Assembly (NCBI GenBank): GCA_025357875.1
Contig: JANYLK010000075.1
Coordinates: 1 to 64,000 of the forward strand
DNA from: Granulicella sp.
Lineage (GTDB): Bacteria; Acidobacteriota; Terriglobia; Terriglobales; Acidobacteriaceae
Direction: 5' to 3'
DNA: 64,000 bases
Notes under the pieces: generated by a model
Databases searched by the model: none
What the model was told of the DNA's origin: nothing
Seen by the model: only the letters and a program-made list of their open reading frames with translations
Made by a program: the position numbers and the translations under genes
Part shown: positions 18,653 to 28,634 of the stretch, one piece after another
Layout: every line of letters starts with the position of its first letter
How positions within the stretch are numbered: the stretch's first letter is position 1

Positions 18653-19732
18653 TTACTTAGACGAAGCGGCTCCGCTGTTGGAAGTCGCGGGCATCAGCGC
18701 CAACCCAGGCACTAGCATCTTTCCATCAATTCCATCCGGCGACCATGCTTCGACGATCGCCTTCGCCATCTTAGCGATCGTCACTTCTCCTTCATTGTCG
18801 ACCGTCCAACCCGTATCTACATTGTCATACGTAAAGACCGAAAGCACCATGGGTCCAGTCTTACCGCCGACGATGGCCACGTCGGCGCGCACCGCGTTCA
18901 AGCTTCCCGTCTTGCTTGCAGTCCCCGATCCGGTTTCCGTTGAATCCAGCTTCTCGAGGTAGCGGGGAATGGTTTCGCGATAGAACTGGTTGCGCAACAT
19001 CTTCATTGCCACGGCGCAGATTGCCGTATCGCTTGCAGAGAGTGACTTCGCACTTCCGGCTCGCAGTTTTCCGGGCTCGTCCATCGCACATAGCCCGATC
19101 CTTTCCATTACCTCGGCCATCTCCCGCGGGGTGGTTTTTCCCAGCCCGAACTTCGCCTGGTCAGCAGGCATTGGCCCGGTTGATGGCTTGCCAATCTTTT
19201 TATACAGGTGCGTATCCTTCAGACCCATCCAGGCGATCCGTGTATTCACCGCGTCCAACCCGATCGTGTCAATCGCGAGGTTAGTAGCGGTGTTGTCGCT
19301 CATCACAACCATCAGCGTCAGTACATCCTTCAACGTTAGAGTATGCGGAACATCCAGAAACAGCAGAAGGCCTGATCCGCTCACCGCATCGCCTGGCATC
19401 AGCGCGATCTTGTCGTCCCAATTCACTTGACCGGCGCGCACCTGCTCCATCGCCTCAAACAGAATAGTAAGTTTGATTACGGACGCCGTCTGCACAACTG
19501 TGTCGGCGTTCATATCAACCGTCATGCCCGTATCCAATTGCGTCGCGTAAAGAGCTATTTTGCCGTGGTGAGCCCTGGCAATCTCGCCCAGCCGGGACCG
19601 CAGGGCGACGTCGCCCGCCGTCGGCGACGGAACCTGGCTGGACTGTGCCAACTCCCCAAAGGGGTGAGTAGTGCATGTTGTTAAAGCCACCACTAGTCCC
19701 AGCAATATCCGATAGACCTTCACCTTTTGCAT
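18653..19732 (-). CDS. Class A beta-lactamase-fold serine hydrolase (exported)
   Basis: A 359-residue protein with an N-terminal export signal ending in LTTC, possibly a lipobox. Class A motifs are clear: SVIK at 84-87, SDN at 145-147 and KTG at 274-276. The omega-loop Glu (ExxxN) that deacylates beta-lactams is not evident in the 175-205 region, so true beta-lactamase activity is uncertain; a peptidase or esterase role is possible. The ATG has GAAGG upstream. It precedes lepB by 17 nt and diverges from murQ across a 224-bp region with no other visible gene. Confidence 0.8.
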   Translation of the reverse strand: MQKVKVYRILLGLVVALTTCTTHPFGELAQSSQVPSPTAGDVALRSRLGEIARAHHGKIALYATQLDTGMTVDMNADTVVQTASVIKLTILFEAMEQVRAGQVNWDDKIALMPGDAVSGSGLLLFLDVPHTLTLKDVLTLMVVMSDNTATNLAIDTIGLDAVNTRIAWMGLKDTHLYKKIGKPSTGPMPADQAKFGLGKTTPREMAEVMERIGLCAMDEPGKLRAGSAKSLSASDTAICAVAMKMLRNQFYRETIPRYLEKLDSTETGSGTASKTGSLNAVRADVAIVGGKTGPMVLSVFTYDNVDTGWTVDNEGEVTIAKMAKAIVEAWSPDGIDGKMLVPGLALMPATSNSGAASSK

Positions 19733-19956
19733 GGTACCTTCAATATCGGCTGGAGAAACATCGCTTTCTCTGGATCCATTACTTGTGAGATAGTTCGCCG
19801 TTTATGGAGGTCAAATTATGGTCAGTGGGAGAGCAAATTTCGTGGTTCCCTTGGCACGATCTAAAGAGTATGCTCAAAATTGGCGACTCCCTGGACTGTT
19901 TGGATTCCAGCGAACTAAACTGCCCAAACTAACGTCAAATCAGGCGGCGGAATTCT

Positions 19957-20925
19957 ATGGCCACACTCATAATGCTCGAACAGCCAGTTGCGCCAAAACC
20001 TTCGGTGAATCCTCCCGAGCCACGCACCGATGTTACGACCGAGACATCCAACATCGCATCCGAAGGATTCGATACAAAGTCGGCTCTGGAAATAGCTCGC
20101 ATCATCAATCATGAAGACGCCAAGATTGCCGCTGCCGTAAAAAAGGCGCTGCCAGAGATCGCCGTCGTCATGGATATAGTCGCCCGCTCTCTCCGCGACG
20201 GCGGACGCCTCATATACGTCGGCGCCGGCTCCTCCGGCCGCATTGCCGCCCTGGATTCATCCGAATGTCCCCCCAGCTATTCGACCCTCCCATCTCAGGT
20301 CCAATACATCATGGCAGGTGGCCCCAAAGCACTCGCGTCCGCCTCCGACGTGAATGAAGACTCGCCCGAACTCGGCCAGCGCGACATCGCCCGCCGCCGA
20401 CCTACCCGCAAGGACATCATCGTTGGCGTCTCTGCCTCAGGCAGCACCCCATACGTAGTCGGTGCGGTCGAATACGCCCGTGCCCGCGGAGCTATGACCG
20501 CAGCCATTACGTGCAACGCCGGAACGCTGCTATCAAATGTTGCCGACACCACCATCGTGGTCGAAGTGGGTCCCGAGGTCGTCTCCGGTTCCACTCGCAT
20601 GAAGGCCGGAACTGCGCAAAAGATGGTTTGCAACATGATTACCACGGGCGCTATGACTCGTCTCGGCTACGTCTACGACAACCTCATGGTCAACGTGCAC
20701 ATGAAGAATGCGAAGTTGGTCGAGCGTGGTATTCGAGTCCTTATGCGCGTGTGCAAGATCGACCGCGATGCTGCCATCCGGACCATCAAGTCCGCTGGTA
20801 AGTCCATCCCCATTGCGGTTGTAATGCTTAAGGCAACTGTCGACAAAATGGAAGCTGTGCGGCGCCTCGCCAAGTCCGACGGTAACGTGCGTCTCGCTAT
20901 CGACGACTCAAGACTGGAACTTTGA
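19957..20925 (+). CDS. murQ: N-acetylmuramic acid 6-phosphate etherase
   Basis: Cleaves the lactyl ether of MurNAc-6-phosphate to give GlcNAc-6-phosphate and D-lactate during peptidoglycan recycling. The 322-residue length is slightly longer than usual, with about 22 extra N-terminal residues. The SIS-domain phosphate-binding region VGAGSSGR and the catalytic Glu in SSECPPSY are visible, as are SASGSTPYV and GSTRMKAGTAQK. A GGCGG stretch precedes the ATG. Its 3' end overlaps by 18 bp with a convergent remnant gene. The GlcNAc branch needs NagA/NagB, not present here. The D-lactate product is not the substrate expected of LutABC. Confidence 0.96.
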   Translation: MATLIMLEQPVAPKPSVNPPEPRTDVTTETSNIASEGFDTKSALEIARIINHEDAKIAAAVKKALPEIAVVMDIVARSLRDGGRLIYVGAGSSGRIAALDSSECPPSYSTLPSQVQYIMAGGPKALASASDVNEDSPELGQRDIARRRPTRKDIIVGVSASGSTPYVVGAVEYARARGAMTAAITCNAGTLLSNVADTTIVVEVGPEVVSGSTRMKAGTAQKMVCNMITTGAMTRLGYVYDNLMVNVHMKNAKLVERGIRVLMRVCKIDRDAAIRTIKSAGKSIPIAVVMLKATVDKMEAVRRLAKSDGNVRLAIDDSRLEL

Positions 20926-21445
20926 ACCTGCCGTTTCCATTGGAAATTTAGAATCCAGATTAACGGGATGAGTCGAGAGAGCAAAATCTCGTTCCGACAC
21001 AATTTTCCAATCGCCACTGGCCCTTCGAAGTAAAAGCTGGGTTGGAACAAATTGCTCCAATATCTGCGAAGGACCCGGCTGATCGATGAAGTGTTTCAAC
21101 AACCGAACGCTCACCTCACCCTCCACTCGCGTCGTGGTCACAATTCCTTCCAGCTTGACCGTCCAGAGGCCCTTGCGGTCTGTGATCGCCGCTTGCTTCA
21201 ATTGCAAGACCATCCTGGTAACGAAAGCCTTATTCTGATAACGATCAACCGGATCGGCATAGAAAGTAGATTGTGCTTTCGCGTCACGCGTACGCATCGC
21301 TCCTTCCCAACGCTTTAGCAGAGTCTATGAATCCGCCGAGTGCTGGCGACGAAACAGGATTGCCCGCACTCGCCGAATCGGCATGCAGCTCACCTGGACC
21401 TGGAGTCGCAGCGGATGCATGCGGCATAAAAGTTGTAATTCGCAT
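20908..21445 (-). pseudogene. Frameshifted NTF2/DUF4440-like protein gene
   Basis: The intact downstream frame (20908-21297, 129 residues) holds the C-terminal part of an NTF2-like domain, with the markers FYADPVDRY, LKHFI, and GDWKIVSERDF. Upstream of its first ATG the same frame still reads the missing helix (LLKRWEGAM) but runs into a TAG at 21325-21327. A better start, ATG 21445 with AGGA 6 nt upstream, opens a different frame reading MRITTFMPHASA and ending in GGFIDSAKAL. Joining the two by a one-base shift near 21310-21327 gives a single protein of about 179 residues. Either a real frameshift or a sequence error. The region 21446-21699 shows no gene. Confidence 0.55.
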
Positions 21446-21699
21446 GATTCTTCCTAACGCTGAAATAGCCAGTCGAAAACAAGATGCCGGCAATGTGTAA
21501 TCGCGACTTACTGCTTCGAAGGCAATGCAAGAATCCGCTACGCAACGCTCAGGCACTCATACGTCCCATACATCCCGTAAAACAGTCGGAAATAAGTTTC
21601 GAGATGCAAGAATATGAAACACGCTGTAGGTCGTGTCAAGGTCTTAGGCGTGCAGCACGTCGAATGGTCAACCTCACCCGCTCTAGATAAGATCAGCGA

Positions 21700-23439
21700 A
21701 TGAATGAAGCTCAGGCAGGTAGAATTCGCGCCAACTTTGCCGCCGCCATTCTCTTCTTCGCGACCGCTGCATTTACACTTTGGCAAAATTCCCACGTAGC
21801 CATCCTGTGGGATATCAGCTACCTTCTCGACAGCAGCTATCGCATTAGCCTGGGCCAGCTCCCCTACCGGGATTTTCCTTTCGCCCACGCGCCGTTGACA
21901 TTCATACTGCACGCAGCCATCATCAAGCTCTTTGGCCGCGTCTACTTGCCGCATATCCTTTGCGCAGCCCTCGAAGCAGGCGCCGCAACTGTTCTGACCT
22001 GGCACATCCTGCTCAATGTCTTGCACCAGAAAGAACCAATAATTCTGGCGCAGTTAGAATCTCCGCACTTGCCTTCGCGACCGGATCACTACGCGTGGCC
22101 GATCGCTACGCTGCTCGTCACGCCGCTTACCGTCCTCGGGATCTACGGCATTTATCCACATCCAATCTATGACAGCGATTGCATCCTCGTCATCCTCCTT
22201 GCGATCTACCTACTTCAGCGCGCCGATGCCGGCATCATTCGCAGCGTCCTGGCTGGAGCAGTCACCGTCCTCCCGCTCTTCTTCAAGCAAAATATCGGGC
22301 TGATTTTCCTGATCATTACGACCGCCGCAGTCGCATATATCGCCGCCGCTCGCCGACTGGACCACACCAGCACCAAGCCGCAACTATGGTTCTTTACTGG
22401 AGCCGCAGTCACGCTAGCGGCCGCACTCTTCGCCATCCATGCGACGGTCGGCTTGCATAACTATGCCTATTGGACTGTCTCCTTTGCTGCCCAGCGCCGC
22501 CTCCCCAGCATCGGTATGATCCTTACCATCTACCATCAAACCTCTCTCCTCTGGACCATTCCAGCGGCCATCGCAGGCGTGGCTCTGGTCCGTAGAGACA
22601 GGCCACGTGCCAAACCCTGGGTGCGCCCATTCGCCCTAACCCTGATTGCAGCCCCGTTCCTTTGGACCGTCACCGCCCTTGCCATCACCACCGACGCCGA
22701 CGACCGCGCGGACCAACTACTTTCTTTATGGCCGCACCTCTTGATCCTCGCCGCCGCGCTTGCCATCGACAATCTCCGCCCGCGCAACCGTCTAGCCAGG
22801 CCGACCCTCAACACACTTCTTCCTCTAATCCTGCTTGCCACCATACACGGCGCGTTCCTCTCCCAGCAGCTTTGGGGATCGACCTATGCTCTCTGGCCGC
22901 TTCTGTTGGTCCTGATTGCCGCAATGTTCACGAAAACAGCAACAATCGCACGGCCGCTAGCGGCCATCATTGCCGCAACTTTTTTTCTCTGCGGCGGCCT
23001 TTATTCCTTGAGCCACGAGCGCCTCAGTTACGTCCGCCTTGATGGCGCGGAGGCACGCGCCACACTACCCGGACTTCGCGGCCTCACCACTCCCGGCCCG
23101 TGGATTCCAGCCTTTGAAGAACTCATCCGCGTCACCAACGCCGATATCCCCATGGGTGACGGTGTAATCCTGCTTCCCGGCGAAGTCCCCTTTTTCTTTG
23201 CCGCCGGCCGCACCCCACAGTTCCCCGTCCTGCTATTCGATCCCGCCACCGACCCTTACACGCCGCAGCAGACTCTCGACCAAGCGTGCCGCCAAAACAT
23301 CCGCTGGCTCATCGTCACCCGCAATCCTCAACTCGTCGACATTCCCAAGCCTGATCTACCCGAAGTACTCCGCGTCCTCCAACAAGATTTTGCGCCTTAT
23401 CGCACGCTTACTAAGTACGACATCTATCGCCGCAAATAG
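21700..23439 (+). CDS. Multi-pass membrane glycosyltransferase (GT-C fold, PMT/ArnT-like)
   Basis: A 579-residue protein with about ten to twelve hydrophobic segments. The first extracytoplasmic loop carries acidic residues in LWDISYLLDSSYR and the following YRDFPFAHAP, as in GT-C enzymes that use polyprenyl-phosphate sugars. A soluble C-terminal segment (about 480-579) ends in a charged tail. It would act in the cytoplasmic membrane on a lipid-linked or protein acceptor; sugar and acceptor are unknown. It stands alone and its stop lies 3 bp from the convergent DinB gene end. Confidence 0.8.
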   Translation: MNEAQAGRIRANFAAAILFFATAAFTLWQNSHVAILWDISYLLDSSYRISLGQLPYRDFPFAHAPLTFILHAAIIKLFGRVYLPHILCAALEAGAATVLTWHILLNVLHQKEPIILAQLESPHLPSRPDHYAWPIATLLVTPLTVLGIYGIYPHPIYDSDCILVILLAIYLLQRADAGIIRSVLAGAVTVLPLFFKQNIGLIFLIITTAAVAYIAAARRLDHTSTKPQLWFFTGAAVTLAAALFAIHATVGLHNYAYWTVSFAAQRRLPSIGMILTIYHQTSLLWTIPAAIAGVALVRRDRPRAKPWVRPFALTLIAAPFLWTVTALAITTDADDRADQLLSLWPHLLILAAALAIDNLRPRNRLARPTLNTLLPLILLATIHGAFLSQQLWGSTYALWPLLLVLIAAMFTKTATIARPLAAIIAATFFLCGGLYSLSHERLSYVRLDGAEARATLPGLRGLTTPGPWIPAFEELIRVTNADIPMGDGVILLPGEVPFFFAAGRTPQFPVLLFDPATDPYTPQQTLDQACRQNIRWLIVTRNPQLVDIPKPDLPEVLRVLQQDFAPYRTLTKYDIYRRK

Positions 23440-23442
23440 CTT

Positions 23443-23958
23443 TCAGGTGAGATAACGCTCTTCTAGCAGCGCTAAATGGTGTTCGGCATGGCCCGCCGCC
23501 AGGAATGCCAGCGAACGTACCGAGATTAAGTTTCCATTGGCGATGCCGCTTCGCGACCACGCTTCCTCCGGCATATTCCGAAACAATGCCATTGTCGCCC
23601 TCCGCACCTGCTGAAACTCCTCTACATGGGCCGCCCAACTCACGCGGTCCGCATGCGCAGCTACCTCGCCAGCGTTTTCGTCAAAACTCTCCAGCGCACC
23701 AGTGAAGCCGCGGCCAAACCACAACGCGCGGTACGTAAACACCCGCTCCATATCAGTGACGTGGTTCAATGCCTGCCGCGTACTCCACTTGTCGGGTGCG
23801 TAGCGAAACATGGATCGCTCCTCCGTTATTCCCGCAAACAGCGCCAACGCCGAGCCAAGTTGTCGCTCAAGCACCGCGATCGGATCGTCGCCTTCAACCT
23901 TATCGATGTACTTCCAAAAGAAGGAAGCCGCTTCAGATCCCTGTGGTCGACCGTGCAT
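23443..23958 (-). CDS. DinB-family protein
   Basis: A 171-residue four-helix protein. Candidate His ligands occur in LNHVTDMERVFTYR (about 64-77) and near the end in AGHAEHHLALLEERY, the usual third His site. Such proteins bind a metal and are often related to bacillithiol- or mycothiol-dependent enzymes, but many are uncharacterised. It is single, transcribed toward the glycosyltransferase gene and divergently from murA (82 bp between starts). It is not closely similar to the DinB protein at 12290. Confidence 0.85.
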   Translation of the reverse strand: MHGRPQGSEAASFFWKYIDKVEGDDPIAVLERQLGSALALFAGITEERSMFRYAPDKWSTRQALNHVTDMERVFTYRALWFGRGFTGALESFDENAGEVAAHADRVSWAAHVEEFQQVRRATMALFRNMPEEAWSRSGIANGNLISVRSLAFLAAGHAEHHLALLEERYLT

Positions 23959-24039
23959 GGCACCACTCTATCGCAGCATCGCTTCGCAGTCCCACCGAAA
24001 CTACCCGCTTTCCACTGCAACTCCCCGTAAACTGGATGT

Positions 24040-25320
24040 ATGGATAAGTTTGTCGTACGCGGAGGAAACCCCCTTCTTGGCACCATCAGAGTCTCCGGCG
24101 CAAAAAACTCTGCGCTCCCCTGCATGGCCGCCGCCATCCTCACCGAAGACGAAGTCGTCCTCGAAAACATTCCGCAAGTCCGCGACATTGAGACCGAGCG
24201 CAAACTCCTCGTCTCCATGGGCGCCGAGGTTGAACTCGGCTACGGCCGCGCCCAGCATCGCACCCGCATCAAGTGCGGCATCCTCTCCGACCCCGTCGCC
24301 AAGTACGAGATCGTCAAGACCATGCGTGCCAGTTCGCTCGTCCTTGGTCCGCTCATCGCGCGCACCGGCATTGCCCGCGTCGCCATGCCCGGTGGTTGCG
24401 CCATCGGCGGCCGCCCCATCGACCTCCATATTAGGGGCCTCGAAGCTATGGGCGCGACCATCACCCAGGATCACGGCTACCTGGAAGCGCGAACCGACCG
24501 GCTCAAAGGCGCGCACATCGTCTTCGATAAGATCACCGTAACCGGCACCGAAGACTTACTGATGGCCGCAACCCTCGCCGACGGCGAGACTCTCTTCGAG
24601 AACTGCGCGCGCGAGCCCGAAGTCACCGATCTCGCCGCGCTGCTCAATGCCATGGGCGCGAAGATCGAAGGCGCAGGCACCTCCACCATCAAGGTGAAAG
24701 GAGTAGCGAAACTTCACGGCGCACGCTACCGCATCAATCCCGACCGCATCGAGGCGGGAACTTTCCTGCTCGCCGGCGCGATCACCGGTGGCGATCTCAA
24801 CGTCGATTGCTGCAACCCCGCGCACCTCGGCGCGCTGATTGCCAAGCTGGAAGAGTGCGGAGTCCGCATCGAGAAGGGCAAGGAAAACGTTCGCGTCCGC
24901 AGCGGAGGCACGCTGAAGGCCGCAGACATTTCCACCGAAGAGTATCCCGGCTTCCCCACCGACATGCAAGCTCAATTCATGGCCCTGGCGACCCAGGCCG
25001 AAGGTACAACTACCGTCACCGAAAACATCTTCGAGAACCGCTTCATGCACGTGCAGGAACTCAACCGCATGGGCGCGAATATAACTGTGCAAGGCCGCAC
25101 CGCAACCGTCCGCGGACCCAGCAAGTTAGAATCCGCCGCGGTGATGTGCTCGGACCTGCGCGCCTCTGCCTCGCTTGTTCTGGCCGCGTTAGTCGCTGAT
25201 GGCGAAACTATCCTTGACCGCGTCTACCACCTGGACCGCGGCTACGAAAACTTCGAAGAGAAACTCCGCGGAGTTGGCGCCCAAATCCGCCGCATGGGCG
25301 ACGTCTTCGGAAAGAAATAG
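24040..25320 (+). CDS. murA: UDP-N-acetylglucosamine 1-carboxyvinyltransferase
   Basis: First committed step of peptidoglycan synthesis: transfers enolpyruvate from PEP to UDP-GlcNAc. 426 residues, normal length. The N-terminal [20 protein letters not shown] carries the catalytic-loop partner Lys, and [14 protein letters not shown] holds the Cys of the fosfomycin-binding site (position about 115), so the usual fosfomycin-sensitive active site is kept. [13 protein letters not shown] and the C-terminal [18 protein letters not shown] are also typical. It stands alone with no clear terminator; 25321-25396 is non-coding. Confidence 0.98.
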   Translation: MDKFVVRGGNPLLGTIRVSGAKNSALPCMAAAILTEDEVVLENIPQVRDIETERKLLVSMGAEVELGYGRAQHRTRIKCGILSDPVAKYEIVKTMRASSLVLGPLIARTGIARVAMPGGCAIGGRPIDLHIRGLEAMGATITQDHGYLEARTDRLKGAHIVFDKITVTGTEDLLMAATLADGETLFENCAREPEVTDLAALLNAMGAKIEGAGTSTIKVKGVAKLHGARYRINPDRIEAGTFLLAGAITGGDLNVDCCNPAHLGALIAKLEECGVRIEKGKENVRVRSGGTLKAADISTEEYPGFPTDMQAQFMALATQAEGTTTVTENIFENRFMHVQELNRMGANITVQGRTATVRGPSKLESAAVMCSDLRASASLVLAALVADGETILDRVYHLDRGYENFEEKLRGVGAQIRRMGDVFGKK

Positions 25321-25396
25321 ATCTTTGTCATTCCGCAGTACAAAGGAGTAATTTGCTTTCAATCTAGCCTCACCTCGCGGATCAACGATCAGCAGA

Positions 25397-26152
25397 CTAC
25401 ATCGGCATCCCGGCCGGCATGTTGTTATGTTGCATTCCGTGCTCATCGTCCATGCCAGATGCCCAGACCTTTGCTGGATCTTTTTCAAACGGATACACAT
25501 GCACCATCCAGCCGAAAACGTGGTGCGAGAACTTCCCGCCTGCCGCACGGCACGCATTCGCGGTTGTAATCGAACCGAGAAGGCCGAACTTTGGATTCAT
25601 TCCTATAATGTCTCCATCGTCACTGTCGGCGTCTAGGGGCATACAAAGGTTGGTGTGCAAATGCCATCGCGCAATCGACAGCGGTACCCGGCGGTTTAGC
25701 TCTTCTTCGGAGACCTCATAGGGCGCGGTGTACATAACGCCGACTAACTTGTATCCCGACTGTCCTCCTCCTTTGGCGGCTACCTTCTCGTAGAGCAAAG
25801 ATGTCGGGCGTAATGGATCGAAGTCCATGTTGTTGCGATAGGCGCGCGCATTGTTTGTGAAGTGATAAACGTTCTGCTTGATCTCCGGAAGGAAGATCGA
25901 AAAGCCGTCCGCTAACGCTTTGCGGTAGTCCATGTATGGCTCAGCGGCCTTACGCGCCGCCGCAACAATCGCCGTCGCACGCTGCTTATCTCCCGGCTGT
26001 AATGCCCGTAGGGCAGTCATATCCATATGCCCTGCCATTGCGTCTCCATGCGAGGCGGATTGCGCGGCCCCGAAAAGACCAATCACGCAAACGAAAGCGC
26101 ACACCATGCAAAAGTACTGAAGGGTGCAGAAAACAGATTTACGATTCAGCAT
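25397..26152 (-). CDS. Exported His/Met-rich protein, unknown function
   Basis: A 251-residue protein with an N-terminal signal (hydrophobic residues about 10-30). Just after the cleavage region comes HGDAMAGHMDM, and the C terminus reads MDDEHGMQHNNMPAGMPM, both rich in His and Met as in copper-handling proteins. The central part has conserved-looking HLHTNLCMP and FGWMVHVYPFE segments. I do not recognise a catalytic family. Copper or other metal binding is an inference from composition. It is a single gene on the minus strand, convergent with murA. Confidence 0.7.
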   Translation of the reverse strand: MLNRKSVFCTLQYFCMVCAFVCVIGLFGAAQSASHGDAMAGHMDMTALRALQPGDKQRATAIVAAARKAAEPYMDYRKALADGFSIFLPEIKQNVYHFTNNARAYRNNMDFDPLRPTSLLYEKVAAKGGGQSGYKLVGVMYTAPYEVSEEELNRRVPLSIARWHLHTNLCMPLDADSDDGDIIGMNPKFGLLGSITTANACRAAGGKFSHHVFGWMVHVYPFEKDPAKVWASGMDDEHGMQHNNMPAGMPM

Positions 26153-26208
26153 GCAAGCCCCCTTGAACGACTGACGAGGCAGCAGTCCGAAAGTTACCCG
26201 GAACGTGT

Positions 26209-26619
26209 TTATCGCCAGCTAACAGCAAGATGCCAGCGCAGTTCCGCGCGCATCGTCTTCTCAAGAACCTTGGCGTACTCCTCAAGCTCGGCCAACACCT
26301 CCGGCCCTTCTGTCCCAAGCTGCTGCGGATCGCCTTTTAGTGCCGCCACGAGAGCCTGCACGGTCGCCAGTCCATCACCCGGGGCGTACCACTGCGGCGG
26401 AGGCAGACGCCGCATCAGCTCCGGATTCCCAGCGCCCTCTTCAATCAACAGCGACATCGAATTCTCATCCGCAGAGAAGAATTCAATCAGCGGCCGCACG
26501 CGGAGACGCAGTGCAAGCCGCTCCAGCGCATCCTCATGCCGCGCCAGCGAGCGTCCATTGACGAAGATGTCGAAGCCCGGATCTTCGCCCTCGACCACGA
26601 TGTACATCGAAGCAGCCAT
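26209..26619 (-). CDS. Small acidic protein, unknown function
   Basis: A 136-residue protein. ATG 26619 is preferred over the longer frame (to 26700) because AGGGG lies 5-9 nt upstream and the extension overlaps the preceding membrane-protein gene. The sequence has an N-terminal beta-like segment (MYIVVEGEDPGFDIFVNG) and a helical C-terminal part with EVLAELEEYAKVLEK. Gene spacing (19 nt after the membrane-protein stop) puts it last in an operon with the membrane protein and the metallo-beta-lactamase-fold enzyme. No function can be assigned. Confidence 0.65.
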   Translation of the reverse strand: MAASMYIVVEGEDPGFDIFVNGRSLARHEDALERLALRLRVRPLIEFFSADENSMSLLIEEGAGNPELMRRLPPPQWYAPGDGLATVQALVAALKGDPQQLGTEGPEVLAELEEYAKVLEKTMRAELRWHLAVSWR

Positions 26620-26638
26620 CTTGCCCCTAAGTATAGCG

Positions 26639-27601
26639 TCACCAATCGCGAAGGCCCAGTGCCACCGGCTGTTCATCGGCGATTCGTGCCTGCAGCGCAA
26701 CTACTATCGCCGCCACTGAAATGATTAACGCCACGTCGATCCGCCAGTTCATAAAGCCGAAAATGACAGTCCCGGCAAGTGTCGATGCGGTCCACGCCGC
26801 CAACGAGCCCATGCTGAAGGCCGCAAGCGTCATTCGCTCCAGCAGCCAAAACCAAAGCCACCACAAACATGCGCTGGCCAGAACTTCGACCAGCAGCGGT
26901 GCCGCAATCACTCGCCATTCCACCGGCGTCCACGGACCATGCCCTGAGAGCAGACCGGATCCGGCATCTCGCAGTGCACTTAACAGGAGAAAAGAACCGG
27001 CGGCCGCAAGCGAGCCTGCACCCGCCAGGCGCGATCGCGCATACGCCCACGTGAAAACAATCAAAATGTTTGCAAGGAGATGCACCGCCAAAGCAGTTAT
27101 ATGGTTCGACTCAACCCTGTACGCACTTGTGGGAATTGTCAGGGAAATGGCTCCAACTCCCGCAATGCCTGCTCCCACCACGAGACGCGGGACCCCCACC
27201 GGGATCAATTCCAGGGCGGAAAGCAATCCCAGCCAGAGAGGCGCGGCAACACCTAACAGGAAGGCGACGCCCCACGGCGTATCGTGTAGCCATCGTATCG
27301 ACCCTCCAGACCAACGATTCAACACCAGCGCGAGACATTGGGGAAGCAGCAACACTATCAAGGCCAGCCATTGTTTTCCGGCGAGCATTTGCTCACGCCG
27401 CGCAAGACCGACCAGCACAAGCACGAAGCCCGCCAGCATTGCAGTGACAATACCGCCGCCGGAAGCCGGCCACACCCATGTGAAACCGTATGTACGATAA
27501 GTGAAGCTTCGGATAGGTCCGGTGACTACCGCCAGCATAATGAAGGCCGCAATTACGCTTACAGTCTTTTGCTTGCCCGCGACTGGCTCTGCATTCATCA
27601 T
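26639..27601 (-). CDS. Polytopic membrane protein, unknown function
   Basis: A 320-residue protein with about nine to ten hydrophobic segments and short loops, no soluble domain. An amphipathic FTYRTYGFTWVWPASGGG segment follows the first membrane span. I do not recognise the family. Start ATG 27601 overlaps the upstream stop by 2 nt (ATGA geometry), so it is translationally coupled to the metallo-beta-lactamase-fold gene; the GTG at 27607 is an alternative. A transporter or membrane-sensor role is possible but unsupported. Confidence 0.65.
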   Translation of the reverse strand: MMNAEPVAGKQKTVSVIAAFIMLAVVTGPIRSFTYRTYGFTWVWPASGGGIVTAMLAGFVLVLVGLARREQMLAGKQWLALIVLLLPQCLALVLNRWSGGSIRWLHDTPWGVAFLLGVAAPLWLGLLSALELIPVGVPRLVVGAGIAGVGAISLTIPTSAYRVESNHITALAVHLLANILIVFTWAYARSRLAGAGSLAAAGSFLLLSALRDAGSGLLSGHGPWTPVEWRVIAAPLLVEVLASACLWWLWFWLLERMTLAAFSMGSLAAWTASTLAGTVIFGFMNWRIDVALIISVAAIVVALQARIADEQPVALGLRDW

Positions 27602-28542
27602 TTCCACTCATGCGGGATTGAACCCGCCGGAGCGTGCGAGGTGATTTCCAGATACACCGTCTCGATGTCCTGCTGACGAAGATCCGGGCGACTCGCCGGG
27701 AACCAATAGTCATCTGGGTCGGGCAGCTCGATCTTCATCTCGGCGGGCATCTTTCCCGAAACAGCTTGCTCCTTTACCGCCGCATAGAGATCGACAAAAA
27801 ACTTCTTCTGTCCCCGCAAAATCTCAATCCCGCCGGCGTCCCCGTGACCGGGAAGAACATGAAGCGGCCTTAATGCAATCGCCGTGTCGAGGATCTTTGG
27901 CCAGTTCGCCAGATACGCGTCAAGCAGCTTATTCCTCGGCCCATTTACCGCAGCATCTCCGGTTGCAAGAATCCGCTCGGCTGGCAACCAGACATATCCA
28001 TCGGCCGGGGTGTGGCCCCATCCGAGGAAGAGAAAATCGACCTCGCGCGTGCCGTCGTTCAGCTTTAACTTGTCCCCGGTGATCGACAACTGCGGCCGCT
28101 GAACGTCGGATTCGCCGGTCGCTTGCAGGTCCGAGCGCTTCGGCAGCGCGTTGCGCCAGCGCGTCGGTTCCCAGCGGTTCATCTCGTCGGTGACACCCTG
28201 AAACGCCACCGTGATCGCACCCGATGCAGTCCACACCGAATTGCCGTACGCATGATCGCCATGTGCGTGCGTGTCGAAAACATACCGCACTGGCTTTGGC
28301 GATAGTTGCTTCGTAATCGCGAGAAGCTCGTGCGCGCGGCCAGGATAGTTTGCGTCGACGACGATCAGGTAATCCCGCATCTCCACGACTACAGTGTTGC
28401 TATATCCATTAGTGTCTCCGGTCAGAAACCAGACGCCGGGGGCAATGAGGTGCGGCGGACTGCCTTGGGCGGACGACGCCAGCGAGGCCAGGACGAGACC
28501 GGAGACAGCGAAAAGCGCTTGCCAACGCCGCTGGTTTACCAT
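27598..28542 (-). CDS. Exported metallo-beta-lactamase-fold hydrolase
   Basis: A 314-residue protein with a signal peptide (about 1-27). The metal motif HAHGDH is at residues 92-97 (written THAHGDHAYGN), and later ligands include GWGHTPADGY, LATGDAAV and PGHGDAGG, a complete binuclear zinc set. It resembles subclass B-like secreted hydrolases; a beta-lactam target is possible but other ester or lactone substrates are as likely. ATG 28542 follows a GGGGG run; GTG/ATG starts further up are rejected. It is first in a three-gene operon with the membrane protein and small acidic protein. Confidence 0.82.
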   Translation of the reverse strand: MVNQRRWQALFAVSGLVLASLASSAQGSPPHLIAPGVWFLTGDTNGYSNTVVVEMRDYLIVVDANYPGRAHELLAITKQLSPKPVRYVFDTHAHGDHAYGNSVWTASGAITVAFQGVTDEMNRWEPTRWRNALPKRSDLQATGESDVQRPQLSITGDKLKLNDGTREVDFLFLGWGHTPADGYVWLPAERILATGDAAVNGPRNKLLDAYLANWPKILDTAIALRPLHVLPGHGDAGGIEILRGQKKFFVDLYAAVKEQAVSGKMPAEMKIELPDPDDYWFPASRPDLRQQDIETVYLEITSHAPAGSIPHEWK

Positions 28543-28634
28543 CCCCCACCCCCCCAACTACTTTCGGCAAAGATTAAAATCAAAATAAGTTAGGTACCGA
28601 AACTTCAATAAAATCTCCACACCTAAAACAGGTA

